Below are positions 1-7,841 of a stretch of DNA of 32,455 nt, in pieces (positions within the stretch are counted from its first letter, which is position 1; each line of letters begins with the position of its first letter). Below the pieces are notes generated by a model. It saw nothing but the letters and a program-made list of their open reading frames with translations. It made no database searches and was not told the DNA's origin. The translations under genes and the position numbers were made by a program. Origin of the DNA: Treponema sp. (GTDB lineage Bacteria > Spirochaetota > Spirochaetia > Treponematales > Breznakiellaceae); assembly GCA_031283505.1 (NCBI GenBank), contig JAITBO010000046.1:1-32455 (forward strand), read 5' to 3'.

Positions 1-91
1 TATAATGCCAGTTTGAAGTTAAACCCGGGGACTCTTTTTATAACGGGTACAGTTAATTGTTCAGCCTAAAAATTACTCTCAGCCTTTAATA

Positions 92-109
92 CCCCCCCCC
101 CCCCCCCCC
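92..109. repeat. 18-C homopolymer tract
   Basis: Positions 92-109 are 18 consecutive C residues in an AT-rich gap (1-357) with no recognisable gene. Such tracts are prone to slippage during replication and are known contingency loci in some bacteria. They are also prone to length error in sequencing, so the exact count is uncertain. I see no promoter or start codon placed so that tract length would clearly matter. Confidence 0.8.
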
Positions 110-301
110 TATATTAAGACCTAAACACACTACTAAAAACAATTTTTTTACCAGGTTCTCCGCTTTTTTTCGGTTGAAGACATAGTTTATAACCCGGGTC
201 TTTTTCATGTACAAAGCCTTCCCGTTACAAAATTTCTTAACAATCTATTCTATCACACTTAATTAAAAACCCGCAACAATTATTTTTAAATATTGTTATG
301 A

Positions 302-338
302 GAGGCTGTTCCAAAAACTAAAGTTTTGGAACAGCCTC
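302..338. repeat. Palindromic repeat, type A, 3' of fucosidase gene
   Basis: A perfect 15-bp inverted repeat, GAGGCTGTTCCAAAA (302-316) and TTTTGGAACAGCCTC (324-338), encloses a 7-nt loop. It lies 18 bp past the stop of the minus-strand fucosidase gene. It could act as a 3' hairpin, but no T-tract follows it on the minus strand, so it is not a classical intrinsic terminator. The same stem recurs at 1925-1961 and, degenerate, at 6487-6521. Confidence 0.85.
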
Positions 339-356
339 ATGATACATGAATTTTTT

Positions 357-1667
357 TCAGTCGCAGGTCTGGCCGAAAAGCAGGGGCGCGGTCTTGGGAA
401 AACCGATATACTCAGGTTCCCCGTCAAATTCCAGGGCGATAATAGTAACTCCCGCTATCGTATCCCGGTCTCCGGAGGATAGATTCCGGAAAATGATCCG
501 GTATTTTTCCTGCGTAAAGGGCAAAGCCTTACCGGTGGCAAGAATCCTGGCGGATTTCAACCGGCCCGCCAGACCGGAAACGATGATCTCCCCGTTTGGC
601 GGCCATATCCACTGCCAGGCATAGATGGTATTTCCTTTCCGGCTCAGGCTTTGGAGCATACCTCCCACGCCCCAAAGACCCCGGCCTGTGGTAACATTGA
701 ACTTATCCAGAGTACCGTACAGGGCTTCTCCGTTTTTCTCCAGCCATTTACCCAGGGTGGTTAAAGGCTCGACCGCTTCGTCCGGAACCGAGCCATCGCT
801 CTTGGGGCCTATGTTGAGGAGAAGATTACCCCGATCCTTCGCGCAGATCGAGAGCATTCTGAGGATCTGCTGGGCGTTTACGGCGTAAGGTTCCGCCTGT
901 TTGGAATCAATATAACCCCAGGAAAGGCCGTTAAAGGTCATACAGGCTTCCCAGTCCCGCTTACCGTCGGGAGTCACACTTTCTTCCGGTGTACCGTAGT
1001 CTTCTTCAAGGTGGCTCCGGTTATTAATGATGATGTCAGGCTGTAAGGCCCGGAGGCGCTGGTTCATCTCCACCGTGTTCCAGCCATCATAACTGCGCAA
1101 AGGCCAATCCCCATCATACCAAAGTATGTCGATTTTGCCGTAATTACTTAACAATTCCTGGTTAAGGGTAAAAACATAGTCCGTAAGCCGTTTCCGGGCT
1201 GCGCCGTCATACGCGGCGGCCCCGCCGTCAGGGTGATGCCAGTCCATAAGGGAAGAATAAAAGCCCACTTTCAAACCCTCGGCTCGGCAAGCTTCAACAT
1301 ATTCCGCTACAATGTCCCGCTTAGGCCCATAATTAACGCTGTTATAGGGGTTCACCTTAGAATCCCAGAGACTAAACCCTTCATGATGCCGGGTGGTGAG
1401 TATCATGTATTTCATTCCCCCGGCCCTGGCCAGCTTTGCCCATGTCCGGGGGGCCCCAGGTTTGGGCAGGAACTGGTCCGCCAGCTTCTCGTATTCTTCC
1501 ACAGGCCAGATTTCGTGAGCCATGGCCCATTCATGGCGGCCCAGAACCGAGTAAAGCCCGAAATGAATAAACATACCGAAACGGGCTTCCCGCCACCATG
1601 CCATACGCCGGTCACGGGTCTTTGCGGTTTCCGCTTCGTAATCGGCTTTTGAAACAAGTTGTAGCAT
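357..1667 (-). CDS. Alpha-L-fucosidase, GH29 family
   Basis: The 436-residue product is a family 29 glycoside hydrolase, a retaining enzyme that releases L-fucose from glycans. The N-terminal half carries the family pattern RFGMFIHFGLYS (about residues 29-40), then TTRHHEGFSLWDSK (91-104). The motif ILWYDGDW contains Asp185, the expected nucleophile. The length is usual for bacterial members and a short beta-rich C-terminal domain follows the catalytic barrel. There is no signal peptide, so it probably acts in the cytoplasm on imported fucosylated oligosaccharides. The ATG start has a strong ribosome binding site, AAAGGAGTG, five bases upstream. It stands alone between palindromic repeats, 292 bp from argS and with no transporter or fucose catabolic gene beside it. 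The family call is firm; the natural substrate is unknown. Confidence 0.93.
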   Translation of the reverse strand: MLQLVSKADYEAETAKTRDRRMAWWREARFGMFIHFGLYSVLGRHEWAMAHEIWPVEEYEKLADQFLPKPGAPRTWAKLARAGGMKYMILTTRHHEGFSLWDSKVNPYNSVNYGPKRDIVAEYVEACRAEGLKVGFYSSLMDWHHPDGGAAAYDGAARKRLTDYVFTLNQELLSNYGKIDILWYDGDWPLRSYDGWNTVEMNQRLRALQPDIIINNRSHLEEDYGTPEESVTPDGKRDWEACMTFNGLSWGYIDSKQAEPYAVNAQQILRMLSICAKDRGNLLLNIGPKSDGSVPDEAVEPLTTLGKWLEKNGEALYGTLDKFNVTTGRGLWGVGGMLQSLSRKGNTIYAWQWIWPPNGEIIVSGLAGRLKSARILATGKALPFTQEKYRIIFRNLSSGDRDTIAGVTIIALEFDGEPEYIGFPKTAPLLFGQTCD

Positions 1668-1700
1668 ATAAACACTCCTTTAAAAGCATATCATGTGAAC

Positions 1701-1748
1701 CTGTCCCAAAACTAATTGACTGTGCGCTACACGCGCACGGTTTTGGGA
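1701..1748. repeat. Nested palindromic repeat, type B
   Basis: Outer stem TCCCAAAAC (1704-1712) pairs with GTTTTGGGA (1740-1748). An inner perfect hairpin GTGCGC/GCGCAC (1722-1727, 1733-1738) sits inside. The single-stranded link reads TAATTGACT. The same core is present at 31764-31814 and, inverted, within 14991-15059. The repeat lies upstream of the fucosidase start and so may be in its leader. The rest of the 292-bp gap to argS shows no gene. Confidence 0.8.
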
Positions 1749-1924
1749 AAGTCTCATATTTATAAAACGTACCTTTTATTCAAAAGGCTGAATACCCCGG
1801 AGTTTTGCTTCGGCTCAAACAACGCACTCTTTACAAAATTTGATATTAAACCAGACGATATAACAAATTTGAAGTTAAAGATACTGGGAACTCTGCTCTG
1901 CGGAAGTTCATTTCTTATATAACC

Positions 1925-1961
1925 GAGGCTGTTCCAAAATCTGAAGTTTTGGAACAGCCTC
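1925..1961. repeat. Palindromic repeat, type A, overlapping the argS stop
   Basis: GAGGCTGTTCCAAAA (1925-1939) and TTTTGGAACAGCCTC (1947-1961) form a perfect 15-bp stem with a 7-nt loop, identical in stem sequence to the copy at 302-338. The argS TGA stop (1962-1960 on the minus strand) lies at its edge, so the hairpin starts directly at the end of the coding region. No T-tract follows. Confidence 0.85.
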
Positions 1962-3777
1962 ACATGATTTCCAGAAACGGGACGCAAATAAGATTCATGG
2001 CGTCTTTGAGAACCCGGAGTACCCCCCGGCTCAAGGCCAGACGGGCGGCGGATAGTTCCGCTTCGGCGGCGTTCAGAATGGGACAATCATGGTAAAAACG
2101 GCTGAAGGCTTTGGAAAGCTCGTAGAGGTAAGCCGTCAGGACCGAAGGATCCATGCGGGCGGCGGCATCCGCCACAGCCTCGGGATAATCGGCAATGGTT
2201 TTAAGGAGTTCCCATTCGGCGCTGCCCGCGAGGAGACCGGGATTGAACGCCGTACCCGGAACGGCGGCCTTACGCAGCATGGACGAAATACGAGCCCCCA
2301 TATACTGAAGATACGGGCCGGTATTACCGTTAAACGAGAGGGATTCCCTGGGATCAAAAAGCATATCTTTTTGGGGGTTCACCTGTAACAGGTAGTAATG
2401 CAGGGCGCCCAGGGCGACTTTTTCCGCCACCTCTTGCGGATCCTCCAGGGCGTCCTCCCGTTCCTTCTCCCGAATCTCCGCAAGGGCGTCATCCCGAAGG
2501 CTGTCGATAAGATCATCGGCGTCAACCACCGTGCCTTCCCGGCTCTTCATCCGGCCTTCCGGAAGGTTCACCATGCCGTAGGAGAGGTGATAGAGGTTAC
2601 CGGCCCACCCGAAACCCAGCTTCTTTAAGATGGCAAAGAGAACCTGGAAGTGGTACTGCTGTTCGGAACCTACCACATACACCAGGCGGTCAAAGGGCCA
2701 GTCCCGGTTCCGGTTTATGGCAAGACCTATGTCCTGGGTAATATAGATGGAAGTCCCGTCACTGCGGAGCAGGACCTTCTTGTCCAGCTTTTCCGCCGTA
2801 AGGTCAACCATTACCGCGCCGTCTTCGGCTTTGTAGAAAAGTCCCTGTTCAAGGCCCTTGAAAATTTCTTCTTTACCCAGGAGGTAGGTCTGGCTTTCAA
2901 AATAATACTGATCGAAGGATATTCCGGTCCGTTTGTAGGTCTCCTTCATTCCTTCCACAGTCCAAACGTTCATTTTTTTCCAGAGCGCCGTCGTTTCGGG
3001 ATCCCCGGCTTCCCATTGGCGGAGCATCTCCTGGGCCCGTTTCTGGAGGGGAGCTTCCGCCTCGGCTTCTTTTGCGGTAAGTCCCTTTTCCTTGACAAGA
3101 CCTTCCGCCTCCGCCTTGAGGTCCCGGCTGAATTTGACGTACCAGCCGCCCACAAAATGATCACTCTTGACGCCTTCGGATTCCGGGGTTTTTCCCTGAC
3201 CGTGTTCCTTATAAGCCAGCATAGACTTGCAGATGTGAATGCCCCGGTCGTTGATGATACAGACCTTTCGGACTTCCGCGCCGCAGGCCGCGAGGATACG
3301 GGAGATGCTTTCCCCCAGCACATCGTTTCTGAGGTGGCCCAGGTGCAGGGGTTTATTGGTATTGGGGCTGGAAAATTCCACCATGATGCGGGAACCGGCC
3401 AGAGTTCCGGGCCGCCCGAAGGCGGGGTCTTCCAGAGCCGGGCCGAGAATGGCAGCCGCCGCCGCTCCCCGGTCGAGGTGTACGTTAAGGTAGGGACCGC
3501 AGGCGGCAAAGGCGCCTGACGCCTCTTTACCGGCGGGGCTGCGGGCATCTTCTTCGGTCAGGGCGGCGGCCAGCATCCGGGCTATCAGGGGCGGCCCTTT
3601 TTTGAAGAGTTTCGCAAAACCGAACATGGGGAATCCCATATCTCCGTACTCAGGTTTGGGGGGCAGTTCCACAATGATCCGGGCAGGTTCCACTATCCCG
3701 TCTATACCGTCATCCTTCAGCATCGCCGTTAATGTCCGGGCAATCCGGGTTTTCCAGGGGTCTTTAAAATCCTTCAT
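1960..3777 (-). CDS. argS: Arginyl-tRNA synthetase
   Basis: Class I aminoacyl-tRNA synthetase that charges tRNA-Arg with arginine. The N-terminal additional domain is followed by the SSPNTNKPLHLGHLRND signature, where HLGH replaces HIGH. The mobile KMSKS-like loop appears as GRMKSREG. The C-terminal anticodon-binding helical domain includes HYYLLQVNPQKDMLFDP and ends in the typical short FLEIM tail. I chose the ATG at 3777 (605 residues) because AAGGA lies six bases upstream; an in-frame TTG at 3795 would add six residues without better support. The gene lies 35 bp after the YfiH/PgeF-type gene in the same direction and is probably co-transcribed. A 14-bp tandem duplication at the start creates a five-codon mini-ORF (annotated separately). 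Confidence 0.96.
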   Translation of the reverse strand: MKDFKDPWKTRIARTLTAMLKDDGIDGIVEPARIIVELPPKPEYGDMGFPMFGFAKLFKKGPPLIARMLAAALTEEDARSPAGKEASGAFAACGPYLNVHLDRGAAAAAILGPALEDPAFGRPGTLAGSRIMVEFSSPNTNKPLHLGHLRNDVLGESISRILAACGAEVRKVCIINDRGIHICKSMLAYKEHGQGKTPESEGVKSDHFVGGWYVKFSRDLKAEAEGLVKEKGLTAKEAEAEAPLQKRAQEMLRQWEAGDPETTALWKKMNVWTVEGMKETYKRTGISFDQYYFESQTYLLGKEEIFKGLEQGLFYKAEDGAVMVDLTAEKLDKKVLLRSDGTSIYITQDIGLAINRNRDWPFDRLVYVVGSEQQYHFQVLFAILKKLGFGWAGNLYHLSYGMVNLPEGRMKSREGTVVDADDLIDSLRDDALAEIREKEREDALEDPQEVAEKVALGALHYYLLQVNPQKDMLFDPRESLSFNGNTGPYLQYMGARISSMLRKAAVPGTAFNPGLLAGSAEWELLKTIADYPEAVADAAARMDPSVLTAYLYELSKAFSRFYHDCPILNAAEAELSAARLALSRGVLRVLKDAMNLICVPFLEIM

Positions 3778-3791
3778 ACAAAATCCTTCAT
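3774..3791 (-). other. Five-codon mini-ORF overlapping the argS start
   Basis: The 14-base unit AAGGATTTTGTATG occurs twice in tandem just before argS. The first copy gives a ribosome binding site and an ATG (3791-3789), followed by AAG GAT TTT GTA and TGA (3776-3774). That stop overlaps the argS ATG (3777-3775) as ATGA. The second copy supplies the argS ribosome binding site inside the mini-ORF. This is seen directly. A role in translational coupling is inference; it may be only a recent duplication. Confidence 0.5.
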
Positions 3792-3812
3792 ACAAAATCC
3801 TTTGCGTTAGTA

Positions 3813-4598
3813 TTAAAAAAATCCGGCCAGGGCGGCCATTTTGGTATAAGCCGGGGCGCCTTCCCGCCTGAAAGAACCAAGCCGCTCGTCCGTAAAGGTA
3901 CAGTCCTCACAGACAACGATATTCCGCACCCCCGCGCAGGCAAGGAGGCGGATGTTGGCCGCCTGGAGGTCCAGGAAAAATTTCCCCCCGGATTCGACAA
4001 CCGCCGGTCCCAGGGGAAGCGCCCCCGGAGAGTCCCCTTCCAGGCCGCCGAATTCCGCCCCGAAGACACGGGCCCGCTCGCCGTCTACCTGGTAACAGCA
4101 GCGGCGTATGCAGGGGCCAAGCACGGCGGCCACGTCTTCCGGGTGGGAGCGCCAGCGCTCCTCCATAAGGCGGAGGGCTTTAAGGGCTATACCCGTACCT
4201 TTCCAGCCGGAATGGACCAGGGCTAAACCGCCATTCCTCGTGTCATACAGGAACACCGGAAGGCAGTCCGCCACGGTTACCGAAAGGATCACCTCCCTGT
4301 CGCGGCTTATGAGGCCGTCCGCCCGGGGGCCTGAGTTCCGGGTATCCCGGTCAACCTCAAGCACATCCCGTGAATGAACCTGGGTACAGGCGAAAACCCG
4401 CTCCGGGTCTAGGCCCAGGGACCGGAAGAACGCAAGCCGGGCGGGACCGTTCGTTCCTTCCGAATATAACATATTCCCTGCGGAACGGGAAGAAATGAGG
4501 GCAGAAACGCCGGGAATTGCTTTGCCTTCAAAAATAAAAGGAAAACGGGCGTAATCCGGCGAAGGCGAAAAATCAAGCGTAAAAAAGTCAAGATTCAT
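3813..4598 (-). CDS. pgeF: YfiH/PgeF-type multicopper polyphenol oxidase/purine nucleosidase family protein
   Basis: The product (261 residues from the ATG at 4598) belongs to the Cu-oxidase_4/YfiH family. Members have been described as laccase-like oxidases, as purine nucleoside phosphorylases, and in E. coli as PgeF, which corrects misincorporated residues in peptidoglycan precursors. Visible motifs are QVHSRDV (His75), ADCLPVFLYD (Cys112), LVHSGWKGTG (His129) and GPCIRRCCYQV, which make up the metal-binding centre. The ATG at 4598 has GGAAG upstream. Its first 11 bases overlap the end of the upstream DUF5312-like gene, which suggests translational coupling. argS follows after 35 bp. There is no signal peptide, so it is cytoplasmic. 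The family is certain; which activity applies here cannot be read from sequence. Confidence 0.9.
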   Translation of the reverse strand: MNLDFFTLDFSPSPDYARFPFIFEGKAIPGVSALISSRSAGNMLYSEGTNGPARLAFFRSLGLDPERVFACTQVHSRDVLEVDRDTRNSGPRADGLISRDREVILSVTVADCLPVFLYDTRNGGLALVHSGWKGTGIALKALRLMEERWRSHPEDVAAVLGPCIRRCCYQVDGERARVFGAEFGGLEGDSPGALPLGPAVVESGGKFFLDLQAANIRLLACAGVRNIVVCEDCTFTDERLGSFRREGAPAYTKMAALAGFF

Positions 4599-6303
4599 TG
4601 TTATCTTCCGTCTCCATAAACTTGATTTCATCCAGGAGTCCCAGAGCGGTTCGGGCGTTTTGCGCCGCCATGGAAAGACTTTCCGTAAAGGCGGTCCCGC
4701 TGCCCGCCAATTTGGAAAAATTGATCAGGGTGTCATACTTACTTACCGGCTCTTTTTTCATGATTCCGTTCAAAACGTTAATCATGGTGATAAGGGCGGT
4801 TTTACCCTGCTCTATAATTTGAATCGCCGCCAGGCTAACCTCCTCGATACTATTCTGTACCTTCTTCCGTTTAAGCGTCAGACGTATAAGTTCTTCCCGG
4901 GCCGCCGTATACCGCAGACCAAAATCCCCGGAGGGGGAAATCCGGTAATCAAACCGATCTACGGCTTCTTCAAGCTTGTTCAACTCGTTATAGCTGGAAG
5001 AAAAATCAAGCTGATTATCCCGGTTATAGAATTCGCCGTTGATCAGGATGGTGTTCAGGACGGCGGTATTATCCCTGGTAAAGACTACAGCATGGTATGT
5101 TCTAAGGAAGGAGAGGCTGAGGGCTTCTTTTACCGGAATTCCACCGGGATTGGTTTCAGTCTCCACATTTTCCAGGAGTTTCAGGTTAATATCTCCCAAA
5201 AAAAACCGGAACGACTCCTGCAATTTTCGGGAACGGGTCATTCGCAGATACCGGGTAAACCGATCTTTAATCAAATGTTTCCAATGCTCCCGGTATATGG
5301 CAAGCCAATCCTCACCGCCGCTTATTAAAACGGGAGACAGGGACAGATCCCGGGAGGCGCAGCGGACTATAAGGGTCAGAGGCGTTGTCTGATTGAACTT
5401 CCTGATAGCCGCAAGGGAACTTTCCGCCCTGGCAAGGAGTTTTCTGATCTCCGCATTGGCGTCAAATCCCGGTTCCTTCATCTTTTCCTGTAGCATAAAG
5501 ACAAAAAGGGTTTCAAAAAGGGACATGGACGGGATTTTCTTAAAGGAAAAAAGAATATTATTCAGATTGGCCAGCAATTCCCTGACGGTTAAAGCTGAAC
5601 AGGTCACCCCCCCTGCGGAAGGATCCTGGCTAAACGCCATAATCACCCGGTCAAAGGGAAAGGAAGCAAGCTGTTTTAAACAATACAGGAACCGGATGTC
5701 CTCGTACATGACTGTCCGCTGATCTTCTTTTATCAAGTCTATGGTGTCTTCCATTTTTCGGCAGGCGATACGGTGTAATTCCATAAGGCTCATTTCGGGA
5801 TTTTTTTCTATAAGCGTAAGGGGATCCGTTTCCAGAACCAGCCTGTTATGAATGTTTTCCATTTCAAGGGAACCCAAAAACGTATAAAACGCCCCCCGGT
5901 CCCGGCTGACACTGACATCCAGGGCGCTAAAAAAAAACCGGGCGCTCTCTTTTAAATCAATCAGTTCCCTGTAAAACCCGGGAAGCAGCAAAGTCCTGGA
6001 ATAGTCGTAAATTCCCGGCGCATGGGCGGCGATAATCCAGCCCAATTTGGCGATTTTCCGATCCCGGTAGAGTGTAAGGGGAGGCTTTGCGGAAAAAAAA
6101 CTCAGGATAAAAAAGACGACATGATAGTACCACGGCAGCCGGACATACTCCTGCTCCACCTCAATGCCGGGGATTTCTTTATTCGCCACATACAGGGGAT
6201 CCTGGTTTAAGGTAAACTGATTTCTGATCCTTTGCAGGAGGCTTTCTCGTTCTCCGGGGGACATCTCCCGGACCAGCCGCTTAAAAATATCGTTACCATC
6301 CAT
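4588..6303 (-). CDS. DUF5312-like spirochetal protein
   Basis: A 571-residue protein of unknown function that I associate with DUF5312, a family I know from treponemes. The N-terminus resembles a regulatory stub (MDGNDIFKRLVREMSPGERESLL), followed by one hydrophobic stretch around residues 57-70 (WYYHVVFFILSFF). The rest is rich in charged helices with no catalytic motif I recognise. The C-terminal 100 residues look coiled (ELIRLTLKRKKVQNSIEEVS). The ATG at 6303 has AGAAGG four bases upstream. The gene heads an apparent operon with the YfiH/PgeF-type gene (11-bp overlap) and argS. Upstream are the palindromic repeats at 6359-6521, so its promoter must lie among or between them. Confidence 0.65.
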   Translation of the reverse strand: MDGNDIFKRLVREMSPGERESLLQRIRNQFTLNQDPLYVANKEIPGIEVEQEYVRLPWYYHVVFFILSFFSAKPPLTLYRDRKIAKLGWIIAAHAPGIYDYSRTLLLPGFYRELIDLKESARFFFSALDVSVSRDRGAFYTFLGSLEMENIHNRLVLETDPLTLIEKNPEMSLMELHRIACRKMEDTIDLIKEDQRTVMYEDIRFLYCLKQLASFPFDRVIMAFSQDPSAGGVTCSALTVRELLANLNNILFSFKKIPSMSLFETLFVFMLQEKMKEPGFDANAEIRKLLARAESSLAAIRKFNQTTPLTLIVRCASRDLSLSPVLISGGEDWLAIYREHWKHLIKDRFTRYLRMTRSRKLQESFRFFLGDINLKLLENVETETNPGGIPVKEALSLSFLRTYHAVVFTRDNTAVLNTILINGEFYNRDNQLDFSSSYNELNKLEEAVDRFDYRISPSGDFGLRYTAAREELIRLTLKRKKVQNSIEEVSLAAIQIIEQGKTALITMINVLNGIMKKEPVSKYDTLINFSKLAGSGTAFTESLSMAAQNARTALGLLDEIKFMETEDNNES

Positions 6304-6358
6304 TAAGCCTTCTCTTTGGGTCTTAGCTTTGCCGGCGCCATGCCTGAATCTTAAATAG

Positions 6359-6394
6359 AGTCTGTCTATAATGTAGACACATTATAGACAGACT
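6359..6394. repeat. Perfect 16-bp palindrome
   Basis: AGTCTGTCTATAATGT (6359-6374) and ACATTATAGACAGACT (6379-6394) pair perfectly around a 4-nt loop. It lies 56 bp upstream of the DUF5312-like start, on the promoter side. It shares the CTGT core of the repeats at 6441 and 6487 but otherwise has its own stem sequence. It could be an operator or a folded leader. Confidence 0.8.
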
Positions 6395-6440
6395 ACCTTA
6401 AAGTCTGTATTTTCGTAACCTTTAGGTGAGAAAATGCAAG

Positions 6441-6475
6441 GTCTGTCCACAAAGTAACCGACTTTGTGGACAGAC
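6441..6475. repeat. Perfect 15-bp palindrome
   Basis: GTCTGTCCACAAAGT (6441-6455) and ACTTTGTGGACAGAC (6461-6475) form a 15-bp stem with a 5-nt loop. It is the second of three consecutive hairpins in 165 bp, each with a different stem but the same general layout. Confidence 0.8.
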
Positions 6476-6486
6476 ACTAAATAATA

Positions 6487-6521
6487 GAGGCTGTTCCAAA
6501 ACTTCAGTTTTTGGAACAGTT
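6487..6521. repeat. Degenerate type A palindrome
   Basis: GAGGCTGTTCCAAAA (6487-6501) is identical to the type A left arm. The right arm TTTTTGGAACAGT has drifted outside the central 11 bp. Past it, 6522-6600 holds CTTGGA/TCCAAG arms around two AACCGGGT-like units and a GAGCC-TAC-GGCTC hairpin, perhaps a decayed copy of the composite element seen intact at 7231-7321. Confidence 0.65.
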
Positions 6522-6731
6522 TCCTTGGATTTACCGGAAAAACCGGGTTTTTGACCGGGTTTTCCAAGAGCCTACGGCTCAATACACACAACTTTTAGCC
6601 CCCAGGGACAGCCATGCTCGACAGCATACCTAAAATTCGCATATTTTACCGTTTTTCTTCAGATTGTTATAACCGACCGTTCAAATCAACGCAATAGGGT
6701 ACTTGGACAGCAATTTTACATTTAGAAAAAT

Positions 6732-6929
6732 GTGCTAAAATGGGGCATGGGATGGGGAATACTCAAGCCGCAATTGCGCGATTTTGACGAGATTGGTGAG
6801 CGGAATGACCGTGAGATTCAGCCCCAGCGGTGGGAAAATGACCTCAAATACGACTATGCGGATGGCTATCAAGAGTGGCTGCGGCGCCGGACTTTAGCCC
6901 GCTTTTCTTTCAACACCCTTCAATGCTGA
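6732..6929 (+). pseudogene. Coding-like fragment of unknown family
   Basis: An open stretch of 65 codons with protein-like composition, containing KPQLRDFDEIGERNDRE and WENDLKYDYADGYQEWLRRR. There is no ribosome binding site at the GTG start, and the frame ends just before another palindrome (6976-7016). I do not recognise the family. The charged, aromatic-rich composition looks like part of a real protein rather than random sequence. With the fragments at 6990 and 7358 it probably represents decayed inserted DNA, perhaps phage or plasmid derived; that origin is a guess. Confidence 0.4.
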
Positions 6930-6975
6930 ACTTTCAACAGAAACTCAAGCGGAAATTTAACCGGAGTAATGCCTA

Positions 6976-7016
6976 AGGAACTGTGCTAAAATGCACAGCT
7001 TTTCTGCACAGTTCCT
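6976..7016. repeat. 11-bp inverted repeat interrupting coding remnants
   Basis: AGGAACTGTGC (6976-6986) and GCACAGTTCCT (7006-7016) form a perfect stem with a 19-nt loop, flanked by CTA and AAG. It separates two coding-like fragments. The flanks CTAAGGAA and TTCCTAAG reappear around the hairpin that truncates the IS630-type transposase at 13181-13229. Confidence 0.7.
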
Positions 7017-7196
7017 AAGTCGAATTTCGGTACGGTGCCGGATGTCCGGGAAATCCCGATCAACAATCAAATCACCCGGCTTCTGGGCAATGCGGAGCCG
7101 GCCTGGTTTGCCGAAACTTTTAACAACAACCTCACGCGGGCGGAACAGTACGGGGCGCTGGAAGAGTACCGGGTACTGGACGGCGGGGTGTGGTAA
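6990..7196 (+). pseudogene. Coding-like fragment, unrecognised, 5' end missing
   Basis: From 7020 the frame reads a convincing protein tail: FGTVPDVREIPINNQITRLL, then NAEPAWFAETFNNNLTRAEQ, ending in a TAA at 7194-7196. There is no start codon or ribosome binding site, and the upstream part runs into the palindrome at 6976-7016. I do not recognise the family. It may be the downstream part of the same broken gene as the fragment at 6732-6929, since both read in the plus direction. Confidence 0.4.
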
Positions 7197-7230
7197 TACT
7201 CATCGAAAAACATCCGTTGCGAACATTAGA

Positions 7231-7260
7231 GTTGTTTAGAAACTTCAGTTTCTAAACAAC
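7231..7260. repeat. 13-bp palindrome with TTCA loop
   Basis: GTTGTTTAGAAAC (7231-7243) and GTTTCTAAACAAC (7248-7260) pair perfectly around TTCA. It directly precedes the three-way-junction element at 7275-7321. The same two-part order is found at 14898-14921 plus 14936-14988. Confidence 0.8.
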
Positions 7261-7274
7261 TTCCGCTAAAAAAC

Positions 7275-7321
7275 GCGGTTTTGTCGAACCAAAGGTTCGC
7301 AGGCTTTAGCCTGAAAACCGC
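7275..7321. repeat. Three-way-junction repeat, copy 1
   Basis: Outer stem GCGGTTTT (7275-7282) pairs with AAAACCGC (7314-7321). Inside are two perfect hairpins, CGAACC-AAA-GGTTCG (7285-7299) and CAGGCT-TT-AGCCTG (7300-7313). Only two bases of the junction are unpaired. Copy 2 at 14936-14988 keeps every stem while its loops and outer arm differ, which points to selection on structure or to a mobile palindromic unit. Confidence 0.75.
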
Positions 7322-7357
7322 AAGACTTGTGAGACAACCAACCGGGTTATCGAATAA

Positions 7358-7680
7358 GTCTATTGTCTGCACAATAGCAAGGAAGGAGAAACGGCATATT
7401 ACCATCGCATGGGAGCGGGGGCGGTGGTGAAACCGGAGGGGCAGCGTGGTGGCGCCCCTAGAGGGGAATATCCGGTTACTTGTTGAATGTGGGATAGCGC
7501 GGAGAGAGATAGAGTTCGAGCACCATAATATACTGAAGAACCGGGAACAACCAGGAACACAATGTGGAAACGAAGTTTCTCACCGGGCACGGGAAGAACC
7601 ATGTAAGTGAGATATATGCGGTACTGAATCAGCGGGGATTTTTAATGCACGAGCAGAATCTGGAGGAGGAGGAGGAATAA
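7358..7680 (+). pseudogene. Decayed coding region, unrecognised
   Basis: Protein-like stretches appear in different frames: SKEGETAYYHRMGAGAVVKP (about 7376-7435), then EIEFEHHNILKNREQPGTQ (about 7510-7563), then VSEIYAVLNQRGFLMHEQN ending with a run of Glu and TAA near 7680. The changes of frame and internal stops suggest a frameshifted gene. I do not recognise the family. No functional start or ribosome binding site governs the whole stretch. It completes the 6.6-7.7 kb island of broken DNA. Confidence 0.35.
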
Positions 7681-7786
7681 CAGAAAACCTGGGCCTGAAC
7701 TTGTAAAAAATTTTGTGTAAACGGCTATATTACAACCGATTCAATCCAACTCCACGGGCTGCCGGTCCGGAAAGGGGTTAGGGCAT

Positions 7787-7809
7787 AAAAACGGCCCCTC
7801 GCGGGGCCG
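7787..7809 (-). terminator. Rho-independent terminator of the uvrB-rlpA-DUF3185 unit
   Basis: Read on the minus strand, CGGCCCC-GCGA-GGGGCCG (7792-7809) is a GC-rich 7-bp hairpin followed directly by TTTTTA. It lies 33 bp after the stop of the small membrane protein gene. A second hairpin, GAGGC-TAAAA-GCCTC (7821-7835), sits between stop and terminator. This is the clearest intrinsic terminator in the window. Confidence 0.85.
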
Positions 7810-7841
7810 GTTACAGGAGGGAGGCTAAAAGCCTCATGGTT

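Noticed and set aside
302..338. Intrinsic terminator of the fucosidase gene
   Set aside because: The hairpin is strong but no T-tract follows on the minus strand, and identical hairpins occur elsewhere, so it is listed as a repeat.
1716..1922. 68-codon frame between the fucosidase gene and argS
   Set aside because: It starts inside the type B repeat and ends near the type A repeat, with no ribosome binding site or similarity I recognise.
2650..3519. Long plus-strand open frame (289 codons) opposite argS
   Set aside because: It is antisense to the conserved argS gene, has no ribosome binding site or recognisable domain, and follows from the high GC third-position bias of argS.
6359..6521. 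Three successive palindromes considered as a CRISPR array
   Set aside because: The units differ in stem sequence, spacing is irregular, and no cas genes are nearby.
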